A stretch of DNA of 64,000 bases, from NCBI RefSeq assembly GCF_039645985.1, contig NZ_CP147919.1:186001-250000 (forward strand), given 5' to 3'. Below, piece by piece: positions 7,341 to 16,947 of this stretch. The notes under the pieces are model-generated. The model was not told the DNA's origin, did not search any database, and saw nothing but the letters and a program-made list of their open reading frames with translations. The DNA is from Sulfurimonas sp. HSL3-7. Lineage in GTDB: Bacteria; Campylobacterota; Campylobacteria; Campylobacterales; Sulfurimonadaceae. Positions within the stretch are counted from its first letter, which is position 1; each line of letters opens with the position of its first letter. Both the position numbers and the translations under genes were made by a program.

Positions 7341-9026
7341 ATGCGCAGTGATACTATTAAACGCGGGTTCGACAAAACACCTCACCGTTCGCTTCTTCGT
7401 GCGACGGGACTGAAAGATGAAGATTTTGACAAGCCGTTCATCGGTGTAGCCAATTCGCACATCGACATTATCCCAGGCCACTTCTTTTTACAGGAGTACG
7501 GCCGTATCGTCAAAGAGGCGATCCGCGAAGCCGGCGGCGTGCCGTTCGAGTTCAACACGATCGGTGTTGATGACGGTATCGCGATGGGGCACGACGGGAT
7601 GCTCTACTCTCTGCCGTCACGCGAATTGATCGCAGACTCTATCGAGACGGTGATGAACGCCCATAAGCTTGATGCGATGATCTGTATCCCAAACTGCGAC
7701 AAGATCGTACCGGGTATGTTGATGGGCGCGCTCCGTGTGAACGTACCGACGATCTTCGTTTCGGGCGGTCCGATGCAGGCCGGCCATAAAAAAGACGGTA
7801 CGCCGATCGACCTGGCGACAGCGTTTGAAGCGGTCGGTCAGCATGCCGAAGGGAATATGAGCGATGAAGAGCTTTATGAGATCGAGTGTGAGGCCTGCCC
7901 AAGCGGCGGTTCATGTTCGGGCATGTTCACCGCGAATTCAATGAACACCCTCTGCGAGGCGATGGGCGTAGCATTGCCGGGTAACGGCACGGTGCTTGCG
8001 ATGACGCCAGAGCGTATCGCGATGGTCAAAGAGGCGGCCAAACGCATTGTCGAGATGGCAAAAAGCGAGGATCCGAAATGGAAGATGCGCAATATCCTGA
8101 ACGAAGATGCGATCCATAACGCCTTTGTTATCGATATGGCGATGGGCGGTTCATCGAACACGGTGCTACACCTGCTCTCTATTGCCAAAGAGGCAGAGGT
8201 CGACTTCGACATCACAAACATCAATAAGATCGGTCAGCAGGTTGCGCATATCGCCAAGATCTCGCCGTCGCTCTCTACGGTGCATATGGATGACATCAAC
8301 CGTGCAGGCGGTGTCAATGCGGTTATGAAAGAGGTGAGCAGACGTGGTGACGTTTTACGTACCAATGTTATGACGGTGACGGGTGAGACCCTGGCGGAAC
8401 GCATCAAAGATGCCGAGATTAAAGACACCAGCATCATCCACACCAATGAGAACGCCTTCTCGCCGGTCGGCGGTCTCTCTATCCTCTTCGGAAACCTTGC
8501 TGAAGAGGGTGCGGTCGTCAAAACGGCCGGTATCGCACCGGGCATGCGTCAGTATAAAGGGACGGCAGTCTGCTTTAACTCGCAGCAGGAGGCGATCGCC
8601 GGGATCATGAGCCATAAAGTCAAAGCGGGCAATGTCGTTGTCATCCGCTACGAAGGGCCTAAAGGCGGACCGGGTATGCAGGAAATGCTGGCACCGACTT
8701 CGCTCATCATGGGGATGGGACTGGGCGAGAGTGTTGCGCTGATTACCGACGGCCGTTTCTCCGGTGCGACGCGCGGTGCAAGTATCGGTCACGTCAGCCC
8801 TGAAGCGGCAGAAGGCGGGATGATCGGGCTGATTGAAGACGGCGACGAGATCGAGATCGATGTCGATAGCCACCTGTTACAGCTCAATGTCGATGCCGAA
8901 GAGCTGGAACGCCGCCGCATTCACTTTACACCGGTCAAAAAAGAGATTCCGTCAAAATGGTTGAAACGCTACAGCCTGCTTGTCTCCAACGCCTCGAACG
9001 GTGCTGCTTTAAAAACTGAATTATAA
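7341..9026 (+). CDS. ilvD: Dihydroxy-acid dehydratase
   Basis: A 561-residue IlvD/Edd-family enzyme that dehydrates 2,3-dihydroxy-3-methylbutanoate and its isoleucine-pathway analogue to the 2-oxo acids. The iron-sulfur Cys motifs are intact: ISNCDK-equivalent [11 protein letters not shown] (about 115-125) and the later [12 protein letters not shown]. The substrate/Mg motifs [19 protein letters not shown] and [11 protein letters not shown] are clear. It is a complete single gene with its own promoter. The 264 bases after it hold a structured repeat element shared with other convergent gaps. Confidence 0.96.
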   Translation: MRSDTIKRGFDKTPHRSLLRATGLKDEDFDKPFIGVANSHIDIIPGHFFLQEYGRIVKEAIREAGGVPFEFNTIGVDDGIAMGHDGMLYSLPSRELIADSIETVMNAHKLDAMICIPNCDKIVPGMLMGALRVNVPTIFVSGGPMQAGHKKDGTPIDLATAFEAVGQHAEGNMSDEELYEIECEACPSGGSCSGMFTANSMNTLCEAMGVALPGNGTVLAMTPERIAMVKEAAKRIVEMAKSEDPKWKMRNILNEDAIHNAFVIDMAMGGSSNTVLHLLSIAKEAEVDFDITNINKIGQQVAHIAKISPSLSTVHMDDINRAGGVNAVMKEVSRRGDVLRTNVMTVTGETLAERIKDAEIKDTSIIHTNENAFSPVGGLSILFGNLAEEGAVVKTAGIAPGMRQYKGTAVCFNSQQEAIAGIMSHKVKAGNVVVIRYEGPKGGPGMQEMLAPTSLIMGMGLGESVALITDGRFSGATRGASIGHVSPEAAEGGMIGLIEDGDEIEIDVDSHLLQLNVDAEELERRRIHFTPVKKEIPSKWLKRYSLLVSNASNGAALKTEL

Positions 9027-9029
9027 ATA

Positions 9030-9270
9030 GTGCCAGCTGGGTCTGCCCTTCGGGTATCGGCACATCTTGCACATAAGTTTAGTGCTCGGCGCAGAAGAGC
9101 CAACAGCTCACTACAGCGAACAACTAAATTGTGCGTCGTATACCAGTGCGCTGTCGGCTAAACGTTTTGCACAATCTACACCAAAACAAGGGTACCACTC
9201 GCGAAGCGATGTTCCCTCAAAACCTGAACCTTTTACAAGTTCACTTTTAGGTGAGCTTCGCACCTTCCTA
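9030..9270. repeat. Intergenic structured repeat, copy A (between convergent genes)
   Basis: Bases 9090-9133 are identical to 25192-25235 (44 of 44), and similarity continues to about 9178. The core has a hairpin GAGC-CAACA-GCTC and then CAA-CTAAA-TTG. In front is GTGCC...GGCAC (9030-9063) enclosing a CC-TTCG-GG tetraloop. At the far end AGGTG-AGCTTCG-CACCT (9249-9265) resembles the end of the copy near 41970. It occupies the gap between ilvD and the convergent pglF-like gene. No frame in it looks coding. Its function is unknown; 3'-end structure or terminator is the simplest idea. Confidence 0.6.
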
Positions 9271-9290
9271 TAATAATCGAATCACGAGAG

Positions 9291-11066
9291 CTATGCTTTG
9301 CGCGTAAACTCTGGCACGATCTTCTGCAACCCCTCTATTTTGTCATCGGCTTTCAGCAGCGCGTGTATATCTTCGTTTAAGCGGGATATAGCATATGTTG
9401 AGGGGTGAGCGATAAATATCGAGCTGTACTCCGTCTTCTTCTCGTTTTCATCGATCAGCAGCTCTTCAAAGAGCTTTTCTCCCGGACGCAGGCCGGTGAA
9501 GCTGATCTCGATTTCGTCCTCTTTGCCGTAGAGTCTGATCATCTGCTGGGCAAGGTCGTAGATCCTGACCGGTTCGCCCATGTCGAGGATAAAGAGCTCG
9601 TTGCCTCTGGCGATAGAGGCGGCCTGCAGGACCAGCTGGCACGCCTCTGGAATCAGCATAAAATAACGGATCATCTCTCTGTCCGTCACGGTCACCGGAC
9701 CGCCGGATTCGATCTGCTTTTTAAACTTCGGGATCACGCTGCCCGAGCTGCCGAGCACATTTCCGAAGCGCACGGCGACGATCTCCGTCTCTTTTGAGTC
9801 GACGTTCTGGGCATAAAGCTCGCCGACCCGTTTCGTTGCGCCCATCACATTGGTCGGACGGACCGCCTTGTCGGTGGAGATGATGACCACCTTCTGCACC
9901 TTGTGCGCGATGCTCAGATCGATGACGTTCTTCGTCCCGATGATGTTGTTGACGACGGCGATATCGACATTCTCTTCGCAGAGTGGTACATGCTTGTAGG
10001 CTGCGGCATGGATGACGATGTCGACCGGACGTTCTGAAAAGAGCTTGTCGAGACGCTGGTAGTCGGTGACGGAGCAGAGGGCATGCACCGCTTCGGGAAG
10101 CTCCTCTGCGATCTGGTAGAGGTTGAACTCGCTGTTGTCGACCAGCGTCAGCGATGCCGCACCGAAATGGTGGCACTGTTTTGTGATCTCGCTGCCGATA
10201 CTGCCGCCGGCACCGGTGATAAGAACATTTTTGCCTTTGATGAAGGCGGCGATGGCGTTGCTGTCAAGGTCTTTCGGATGGCGGGCAAGCAGATCCTCAA
10301 TAGAGAGGTCCTCGAGCTTCTCGTGTTGCGAACCGAGGATCTTGGCCAGCTTGATCTCTTTGATACCGGCGTTCTGCAGACGCAGAAAGAGGGCTTTGAG
10401 ATCGCTCTGGGAGAGCTCGGCCGTGATGACGGCGGCAGTGATCCCCCGCTCGTCGATCTCTTTTTCAAGATCATCGGCCGCATAGACCTTGACCTTGTTG
10501 ATATAAGTGTTGACAGCGCTCTGATTCTCTTTCAACAGGGCGAAGATAGCGACAGGAAAGTAGTTAAGTTCTCCGCTGAGGGCACTTTTGATAATGGAAC
10601 TAGTTTTGGGGTTGACCCCGACAATAAGGGTCGGTCTTTCATCGCCCTGCTTCAGCTGTTCGATCAGCGCGCGTTTGGAGATCCGAAGCGCACCGGTCAG
10701 CATTAGGGAGAGAAAGAGGTCGATCAGAATGGCGCTTCTGGGCATCGGCATAAAGAAGTCATAGAAAAAGTAGAGCAGTACACCGAAGGCGGCGGCGGCA
10801 CTGATGTGGGCCTTGATCAGATGCAGGGCATCGTCCAGACCGAAAAAGCGCCAGGTGATGCTGTAGATACGAAAGAGAAAAAAGAAGAGCAGTTTAAGCA
10901 GCGATAGCGTGACGAAGACCGTCAAAAAGTTGGTCATATGTTTGGGTTCGATGACAAAATCGAAACGCAGGGCATAGGCGAGCTGAAGCGAGATGTAGAA
11001 GAGAACGAGGTCGCTCAGAAGAAAAAAGAGCAGACGCTTTGCAAAACTGGGCTGAAATAGGTTCAA
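9291..11066 (-). CDS. pglF: PglF-like UDP-sugar 4,6-dehydratase, membrane-anchored
   Basis: 591 residues: four N-terminal membrane helices (about 10-130), a CoA-binding-like Rossmann domain (about 140-260) and a C-terminal SDR dehydratase domain with TGAGGSIGSE at 284-293 and STDKAVRPTNVMGATKR carrying the catalytic region. The family makes UDP-4-keto-6-deoxy sugars, and PglF acts on UDP-GlcNAc for bacillosamine. Exact substrate is inferred. It is the last gene of the minus-strand glycan operon and overlaps the previous gene by four bases. PglE/PglD partners are not in this window. Confidence 0.85.
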   Translation of the reverse strand: MNLFQPSFAKRLLFFLLSDLVLFYISLQLAYALRFDFVIEPKHMTNFLTVFVTLSLLKLLFFFLFRIYSITWRFFGLDDALHLIKAHISAAAAFGVLLYFFYDFFMPMPRSAILIDLFLSLMLTGALRISKRALIEQLKQGDERPTLIVGVNPKTSSIIKSALSGELNYFPVAIFALLKENQSAVNTYINKVKVYAADDLEKEIDERGITAAVITAELSQSDLKALFLRLQNAGIKEIKLAKILGSQHEKLEDLSIEDLLARHPKDLDSNAIAAFIKGKNVLITGAGGSIGSEITKQCHHFGAASLTLVDNSEFNLYQIAEELPEAVHALCSVTDYQRLDKLFSERPVDIVIHAAAYKHVPLCEENVDIAVVNNIIGTKNVIDLSIAHKVQKVVIISTDKAVRPTNVMGATKRVGELYAQNVDSKETEIVAVRFGNVLGSSGSVIPKFKKQIESGGPVTVTDREMIRYFMLIPEACQLVLQAASIARGNELFILDMGEPVRIYDLAQQMIRLYGKEDEIEISFTGLRPGEKLFEELLIDENEKKTEYSSIFIAHPSTYAISRLNEDIHALLKADDKIEGLQKIVPEFTRKA

Positions 11067-12025
11067 TCAAAGGCCTTCTTAGTGTCAATGAGTTTTGTAA
11101 GCGTATATAATAGCACTATGAGGGCCAAAAAAAGATATAGATACCCCGTTGTCGGCGTGAAAAAGAGGGCTGTAAAGATCGAGAGGTTGACGCCCATGGC
11201 GAGCAGAACGACCTTGGCGTGGGAAAACCCGGCTTGATTAAGCCGTTGATAGGCATGTTTTTTATGTGCCTGAGAGAGCTTTTCACCTCTTTTGGCCCGC
11301 CTGCAGAGGGTGAGGGTCGCATCAAACCAGAAGAGAGAGAGCAGCATTATCCAGCCTAGAAAGTGCGGTGAAGCGGCATCATAGAGCATCAGGACTGCGA
11401 AGATAAAACCCAGCGGAGCGCTGCCGACGTCCCCCATAAAGATGGAAGCCCTGTGCCAGTTGAAAACAAGAAAGCCCGCAGCCGCGACAGCGACAAAAAG
11501 AGCCGCCTCGCTGCCGAAGAGCAGGTAGGCGGACAGGCCTGCAAAAAGCGCTTCGCTTCCTGCATAGCCGTCGATGCCGTCGAGGAAGTTGTAGAGGTTG
11601 GTCATCCAGACGATGCCGAACAGAGCGATGACGTTAAGCCAGATACCGCTAAGCGTAAAGGTAGCAAGGTTGAACGTATCGACGCCTCCTAGAACGTAGA
11701 GCACGGTAGCAGCACTGAGAAGCTGGACCCCCAGGCGTATTTTAGCCGAGAGGGGGTAGATGTCGTCGACAAGACTGATGAGAATGACAGGCAGAGCGGA
11801 GAGAAGCGCGAAAAAGAGCTTCGGATCGATCAGGGTTTGAAGATAGAGGTAAATGATGGCCCCGTAAAAGGCGATCATGATCGCCAAGCCGCCTCCTTTA
11901 GGTGTTGGCATTGTATGTGAACTGCGCTCATTCGGGTGGTCTAAAAGCTCTTTTTTATTGCTAAAGAAGCGTATCGCCAAGGTGCCGAGAGCCGAAGTGG
12001 TAAAAATGAGAAGAGCATACATCAT
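11063..12025 (-). CDS. WecA/MraY-type polyprenyl-phosphate sugar-1-phosphate transferase
   Basis: A 320-residue polytopic membrane protein of the polyprenyl-phosphate N-acetylhexosamine-1-phosphate transferase family (GT4-like). Catalytic signatures are seen: VDDIYPLSAKIR with DD at 87-88, NLYNFLDGIDG (about 143-153), FMGDVGS, and a C-terminal HKKHAYQR basic motif. It loads the first sugar phosphate on undecaprenyl phosphate at the cytosolic face. In this cluster it would start the glycan that PglB or a polymer pathway finishes. It is unlike the one-helix PglC of Campylobacter. Four-base overlap with the dehydratase gene. Confidence 0.85.
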   Translation of the reverse strand: MMYALLIFTTSALGTLAIRFFSNKKELLDHPNERSSHTMPTPKGGGLAIMIAFYGAIIYLYLQTLIDPKLFFALLSALPVILISLVDDIYPLSAKIRLGVQLLSAATVLYVLGGVDTFNLATFTLSGIWLNVIALFGIVWMTNLYNFLDGIDGYAGSEALFAGLSAYLLFGSEAALFVAVAAAGFLVFNWHRASIFMGDVGSAPLGFIFAVLMLYDAASPHFLGWIMLLSLFWFDATLTLCRRAKRGEKLSQAHKKHAYQRLNQAGFSHAKVVLLAMGVNLSIFTALFFTPTTGYLYLFLALIVLLYTLTKLIDTKKAFD

Positions 12026-12035
12026 GACATTTTTT

Positions 12036-14120
12036 TTAGATTTTCAGTCTGTAGATTTTAGTTAATGGATCAAGGATGACTGGTTCGAAAAGTTCACTGT
12101 CATAGTTATTGAAAAGATACATCTGTATATAGGTAGAGTTCATATACTCATTGTCGAGCACCACAAATCGCTGCATGTCTTCCAGGTAGATGACAGAGAG
12201 ACGTGACATAGGGGTAATGGTCTGTCTCTGGATATTGGGCTTGCCGCTTTGGTCGTAGTTGATACGGATAAACTGCCCTAGAGGCACCTTTTGGTCGCCG
12301 ATCTGCAACTTCCCTTCATATTTCATCAGGGCGATGCCATTGCCAAGTTGCAGGACTGTGCCGCTGTCCCGGAACTGCCGGGTCGAGTAGAAAAACGGTT
12401 TTGACAGCGGTTGGCCTGTTTTGAGATCCAGGTTGGAAAAGAGTTTGACCGTCGGTAGGATGTCCAGCATACGCATCGGCAGATAGAGATAGATATCGCG
12501 GCTTTGCTGCGGCAGTGTTACATCACCGTAGCGGAGATTCTCAAGGTAGGCACTGACATCGACCTGATCCTCCTTTTTGTTTTTGAAGAGGGTATTGGTG
12601 ACAAGATCGTAGTTGGAACCGACGTAGGCTTCGACAGCTAGACGTGAGAGCCGTGCAGCTTCCAGGGGCGATGTAGAGAGCAGTATCTCGGAGACGATAA
12701 AGTTGTCGTTATTGTGCTTGCCACCGTCAATCAGCGTATTCTTGTTGCCGTAGTACCAGATTGGATAGCCATAATCCCACCATGTGATCACGTAATCTTT
12801 GGATGAGGATTTGGCTTTGAAATTGTCGAGGATCTGGACCTCTTGTTTCGTAAAGACGGTTGGCACTTTGTAGCCGATGATGTGGGTGATGTTGGGATAG
12901 ATCATCGCCGCTGTCAATACAGTAAGTACGGGGTAATATAACTTTTTTTCGTTCGTGTATCGGGCAAAGACATGGAAGAGATATATCGCACTGATCGCGG
13001 CAACCGGTACGGCATAGACGGTGAAACGCAAGCCTCCCATTAACGAGAAAAGTCCGATGCCTATAAGCGGAAGGGCCAGGATAAACTCTTTATGGCGGAG
13101 CACTAATACGATGTAGCCGGCCAATGCGGCAAAGACCCCGATTACCGAACCTGATATGCGGTTTGCCATAGTGTCAAACGGGATGAGTCCTGCCTCCCGG
13201 ACCGTCTGTGAGACCTGGAAAAAGTGCAGGCCACTGCTCTCGACACCGCGGTTGAAGTAGAGCGAGATTTTCATCCAGATAAGATCAAAGACATGGCCGG
13301 TATAGAGAAAGAGAAAGACGGTGATGATGGAACCGTTAAGCGAAAGGTTGGCACTTATAAGTTCTCTTTTGATTGCGACGAAGAGAGCGATGATAATGGC
13401 AAACTGGGCCCAGGCATTGATATCCATTAGTCCCACAGAGATCAGGAGTATGGAGTGGTAGGTAAACGCATCTCTGCGGTGAAAAACCACCATATAAACC
13501 ATATAGATGATTCCTATAGCATAGACAACGGCGCGTCCCTGGTCATAGAGAAAGGGATAGATCAGAAAGGAAAGGGCACTCAGAAGTGCAAATATTGTCT
13601 TTTCCGTTTTGATCGTCGCGAGTAGAAAATAGAGGATGAACATCGGTGCCATGGCAGAGAACATGTCTGTGTCGTAGTAACCGATCATCGTGCGGTTGTA
13701 ATAGCTCCATGCGATAGAGCCTAACAGTGCTGCAAAAAAGCCGACGGCGGGCATGCCGAAAAGACGGCCGATCAGAATAATAGGTATGATGACCAGACTT
13801 GAGACGACAGCCGGCATGTAGAGGATGACGGAATCAAGAGAAAAGGGCATGATCTTGGCAATATAAGCGCTTAAGGTGATAGCTGCTGTACGATAAAGCT
13901 CGGGCACACGCGGATTGTATTGGAGTGTGCCTTCGAGCCACTTCTGGGCGCCCGATGCAAAATAGTAGCCGTCATTGGTATTGATCATCAGTTGGTCGTT
14001 CCAGATGAACTGCGGATTGCCCTGAAACTGATAGACCCAGATCATTCGAACTAGAAAACTGAATAGATAGGCAAAGAAGATAAAAAGCAGGATCGGTTTT
14101 GTGTCAGTTTTTTCTTGCAT
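12036..14120 (-). CDS. pglB: PglB/STT3-family oligosaccharyltransferase
   Basis: I take ATG 14120 as start, because AAAGGGA sits 10-16 bases ahead of it; an in-frame ATG at 14144 would put that site inside the gene. About 694 residues: a dozen or so membrane helices followed by a soluble periplasmic domain. The STT3 catalytic signature WWDYGYPIWYYG lies at about 447-458. The acidic loop NTNDGYYFASGA early in the protein matches the divalent-metal motif of EL1. It transfers a lipid-linked glycan to Asn in D/E-x-N-x-S/T sequons in the periplasm. It follows the GT2 gene closely. Confidence 0.93.
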   Translation of the reverse strand: MQEKTDTKPILLFIFFAYLFSFLVRMIWVYQFQGNPQFIWNDQLMINTNDGYYFASGAQKWLEGTLQYNPRVPELYRTAAITLSAYIAKIMPFSLDSVILYMPAVVSSLVIIPIILIGRLFGMPAVGFFAALLGSIAWSYYNRTMIGYYDTDMFSAMAPMFILYFLLATIKTEKTIFALLSALSFLIYPFLYDQGRAVVYAIGIIYMVYMVVFHRRDAFTYHSILLISVGLMDINAWAQFAIIIALFVAIKRELISANLSLNGSIITVFLFLYTGHVFDLIWMKISLYFNRGVESSGLHFFQVSQTVREAGLIPFDTMANRISGSVIGVFAALAGYIVLVLRHKEFILALPLIGIGLFSLMGGLRFTVYAVPVAAISAIYLFHVFARYTNEKKLYYPVLTVLTAAMIYPNITHIIGYKVPTVFTKQEVQILDNFKAKSSSKDYVITWWDYGYPIWYYGNKNTLIDGGKHNNDNFIVSEILLSTSPLEAARLSRLAVEAYVGSNYDLVTNTLFKNKKEDQVDVSAYLENLRYGDVTLPQQSRDIYLYLPMRMLDILPTVKLFSNLDLKTGQPLSKPFFYSTRQFRDSGTVLQLGNGIALMKYEGKLQIGDQKVPLGQFIRINYDQSGKPNIQRQTITPMSRLSVIYLEDMQRFVVLDNEYMNSTYIQMYLFNNYDSELFEPVILDPLTKIYRLKI

Positions 14121-14159
14121 ATTGAACGTCCCTTTATTAGTCACGATATTATAGTGGAT

Positions 14160-14990
14160 TTAACGAAAATACTTATAAACTACCTGTTTTATAACACTAG
14201 GAGCCATAAAAAGCAGGTAGTGTGTCAAGGCATAGAGGTAGCCTTTTATGCCGAAGTTGAAACGCCGGGTCGCATCAAACTTGATCTTCATCACCTCGAT
14301 CGCCCGGGCTCTGTTCTTCCGGCGGGAGTAGAAGGCATTATTTGTACGGACATAGACCAGTACCTCCTGGAGGTTGTGAAATCTGGCCCCCTTGTCAAAG
14401 GCCTCTACCCATAAACGGAAGTCCTCGTTTCGGCTGTTTTCGTCATAGTGCCCAAAACGTCGAAAAAAGCTTGTCCGGAAGGCAACAGTGACATGGGCCA
14501 TTGGGTTGCGTTTGACCATATGGCTCAAGATATCGTCATGATATTCCGGATAGCTGATCCGCTGTCTTGCACCGGTATCCGTATTGAACTCCTCGATCCA
14601 GCCGCCGAGAATATCGGTCTCGGGATGCGTTTTAAAATAGTCAAGCTGCTGCTCTATCCGTTTTGGTACCGCAATATCGTCAGCGTCCATCCGGAAGATA
14701 AAGGCATATTCCTGCTGCAGTGCAAACTCAACCAGTTCGTTGAGCGAGTATGCCAGTCCCATGTTCTGTTCCCTTTTCCCAAGGTGCGTTATCTTTTTCT
14801 GGCGGTAGAGGGCGTCAAGGTAGGCATCAAGTTCGGGATCGACTCTGCCGTCTTCCTGCACCAAAATATCAAACTCTTTTCTGCTCTGTACAAAGAGGGA
14901 TTGGAACATCTCTTTGACGACAGGAAGCGTATCGTTTTTATAGACGGAGACGATCATGGCAGCGTTTCTCGGACGTGTTTCGTTAAGCAT
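14160..14990 (-). CDS. Family 2 glycosyltransferase
   Basis: 276 residues with a GT-A fold: MIVSVYKNDTLPVVKEMFQS at the N-terminus, the nucleotide-sugar metal motif as FRMDADDIAVPKR (about 99-111), and a GGWIEEFN / RNEDFRLWVEAF acceptor-side motif (ED near 186). The C-terminal ~50 residues are hydrophobic and basic and may bind the membrane. Donor and acceptor cannot be read from sequence. The start overlaps the upstream KpsS-like gene by eight bases, so they are translationally coupled. Confidence 0.85.
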   Translation of the reverse strand: MLNETRPRNAAMIVSVYKNDTLPVVKEMFQSLFVQSRKEFDILVQEDGRVDPELDAYLDALYRQKKITHLGKREQNMGLAYSLNELVEFALQQEYAFIFRMDADDIAVPKRIEQQLDYFKTHPETDILGGWIEEFNTDTGARQRISYPEYHDDILSHMVKRNPMAHVTVAFRTSFFRRFGHYDENSRNEDFRLWVEAFDKGARFHNLQEVLVYVRTNNAFYSRRKNRARAIEVMKIKFDATRRFNFGIKGYLYALTHYLLFMAPSVIKQVVYKYFR

Positions 14991-16194
14991 TGTCAGCCTT
15001 TATATGCCAGCTCTCTCTGGCGAGGATGGCCTGAACGGTCTCAAGCGGGACCGGTGCATTCCCGAAATAATCAGCAGGCAGAAGATAGGCCAGGATATAG
15101 GCTCTCAACCGCTTTTGATCAAAATTTTTATAGATGGCATCGCCAAAGACCGTGATCTCTTTCTCTTCAATAAGGGCCTGAAGCCCGACGGTACTGTTAT
15201 TGACGACAACCAGTGCTGCTTTGCGGATCAGCTCAGTTGTGGCATTGCCCGCAATTACAAACGACTCTTTTTGGCTCAGGTCTAAGATACAGTCGATCTC
15301 ATTCCTGTCGCTCTCTGCGGGATGGATCTTGACGATCAGCTGCCACCCTTTTTCCCGGCTGATGCGGAGTGCCTGACGGATAAGATCGGAATTGGAGTAG
15401 CGGCTGAAGAGTTTTACCTGCGAATCGTCCGAGACCTGCAGCGGTACAAAAATGAAAGGGCGCTCAAGTGTTTGCACAGCAAAGGTGTGGGCGTGAAATC
15501 TGTTCAGAACCCGGTTTAAGGCGAGTTTGAGAATATGGCGGCGGTCTTCTTTCACACAGCCAAACAAATAGCCAAGGGTGTCAATAAGGGCATGCCATGG
15601 GATACTGGAACGGTTGGCCGCCTGTTTCGGAAGATGCTCAGTTTGGAGATATCCTCCCAGCCACGCCTGATAAGCCGCTTCGTTAACAGGCGATCGGTCG
15701 AGTATTTCGGGGTGGCTGCAAAGATAAGAGCCCCCGCTCGTCCCCTGGACATCGACAAAGATGCGTTCTCCCAGGTTCGAGATCTCGAAATAGCGTGTCT
15801 GTATATGGTGAAGATGTGCAAAAGCAGAGAGCGTTTTTGCGACTGTCGTCGTCCCGTTCCAGATAAAGAGGTACTTTATGGCCGACTTTTTATGCAGTGC
15901 TGAGAGCTTTGCAAAGATAGAACTGTAGATTTCGGCGGCATCGCTGAGTGCGTGATAGCCGTTCATGACACTCAACGAATGTTGTAGATCAGCTTTGATT
16001 TCGGCGTGGCACGCTGGAGAGTTCTTAAGCAGATGGACCTCGAAGCCCGCCGATTTTGCAAGCAGAAAGACGGAGAGCTTTGCTGTAATTAGCAAAGGAC
16101 GGCAGCCAAGCTGAACAAGTGGAGGGAGCATTCGTTTAAAAAAACGGTAACGCTCCATGACATCAATATAAAGCACAACAGTTTGGTTTTTCAA
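14983..16194 (-). CDS. KpsC/KpsS-like capsule-type glycosyltransferase
   Basis: 403 residues, soluble. The C-terminal half has the capsule polysaccharide (KpsC/KpsS) signature set: FVPLQVSDDSQVKLFSRYS (about 232-250), IVKIHPAE, then VVVNNSTVGLQALIEEKEI and FGDAIYKN. Family members add beta-Kdo linkers to phosphatidylglycerol, and related domains act in other surface glycans. The N-terminal ~200 residues are divergent. No kpsMTED export genes are seen nearby, so here it may serve the Pgl/O-glycan pathway; this is inference. Confidence 0.7.
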   Translation of the reverse strand: MKNQTVVLYIDVMERYRFFKRMLPPLVQLGCRPLLITAKLSVFLLAKSAGFEVHLLKNSPACHAEIKADLQHSLSVMNGYHALSDAAEIYSSIFAKLSALHKKSAIKYLFIWNGTTTVAKTLSAFAHLHHIQTRYFEISNLGERIFVDVQGTSGGSYLCSHPEILDRSPVNEAAYQAWLGGYLQTEHLPKQAANRSSIPWHALIDTLGYLFGCVKEDRRHILKLALNRVLNRFHAHTFAVQTLERPFIFVPLQVSDDSQVKLFSRYSNSDLIRQALRISREKGWQLIVKIHPAESDRNEIDCILDLSQKESFVIAGNATTELIRKAALVVVNNSTVGLQALIEEKEITVFGDAIYKNFDQKRLRAYILAYLLPADYFGNAPVPLETVQAILARESWHIKADNA

Positions 16195-16203
16195 GCGCCC
16201 CTC

Positions 16204-16947
16204 TTATCGTTTGATCTTAAGTAAATTGAGCAGCGTCCTGCCCGTCATATTGAGAGCAAACCGTTTAAGAGCGAACAGTATTCCGACGTTTTTGGCATTG
16301 GAATCGAACAGCTCTATCTGATACTTCAGCATGTTTGAGCCTTTTCCGCCTTCACGAAAGTTGGCGACGACCTTGTCGATGAAGTGTGTTGCAACGCCGC
16401 TTTTTATCACTCTTACGATCAAATCTCTGTCGGCTGCAAGCTGGTATTGCGTATTGAAGGGGAACTGTTTGTGCAGAGAGAGGTTGATAAAACAGGTCTG
16501 ATGGTGAATGTTCTTGCCGTACTCGTCAAAGGTGCTATACCTGATGACGCTCTCTTTTGTCTCTTCATCAATAATACGTATATTGGCGGTGATGAAATCG
16601 GCTTCTGTCTTGACGATCGCGTCGGCTACCGCTTCCAGCGCATCTGGTTCATACCAGTCGTCGGCGTTCATAAAGGCGACATAATCCCCGGTGGCGCAGG
16701 CGAGCCCTTTGTTCATCGCATCGTAAATACCTTTGTCCGGCTCACTGACCCAGTAGTCGATCTTCTCCTCATACCGTTTGATGATGTCGAGGGTTCCGTC
16801 GGTTGAGCCGCCGTCGATGATGATATATTCAACATTGACATAGGTCTGATTGATGACACTTCGGATGGTCTCTTCAAGATGTTTCTCTCCGTTGTAGACA
16901 ACGGTGATAACAGTGATTCGAGGTTTCTTTTCAGGCTTACCGCTCAT
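16204..16947 (-). CDS. Family 2 glycosyltransferase
   Basis: 247 residues, a typical GT2 protein of the WcaA type: ITVITVVYNGEKHLEETIRS start, EYIIIDGGSTDGTLDIIKRY, SEPDKGIYDAMNKG and the metal motif NADDWYEPDA (about 94-103). The acceptor-side HHQTCF motif is also present. It is cytosolic, facing the membrane pathway. Its 5' end overlaps the upstream GT4 gene by eleven bases. Confidence 0.9.
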   Translation of the reverse strand: MSGKPEKKPRITVITVVYNGEKHLEETIRSVINQTYVNVEYIIIDGGSTDGTLDIIKRYEEKIDYWVSEPDKGIYDAMNKGLACATGDYVAFMNADDWYEPDALEAVADAIVKTEADFITANIRIIDEETKESVIRYSTFDEYGKNIHHQTCFINLSLHKQFPFNTQYQLAADRDLIVRVIKSGVATHFIDKVVANFREGGKGSNMLKYQIELFDSNAKNVGILFALKRFALNMTGRTLLNLLKIKR

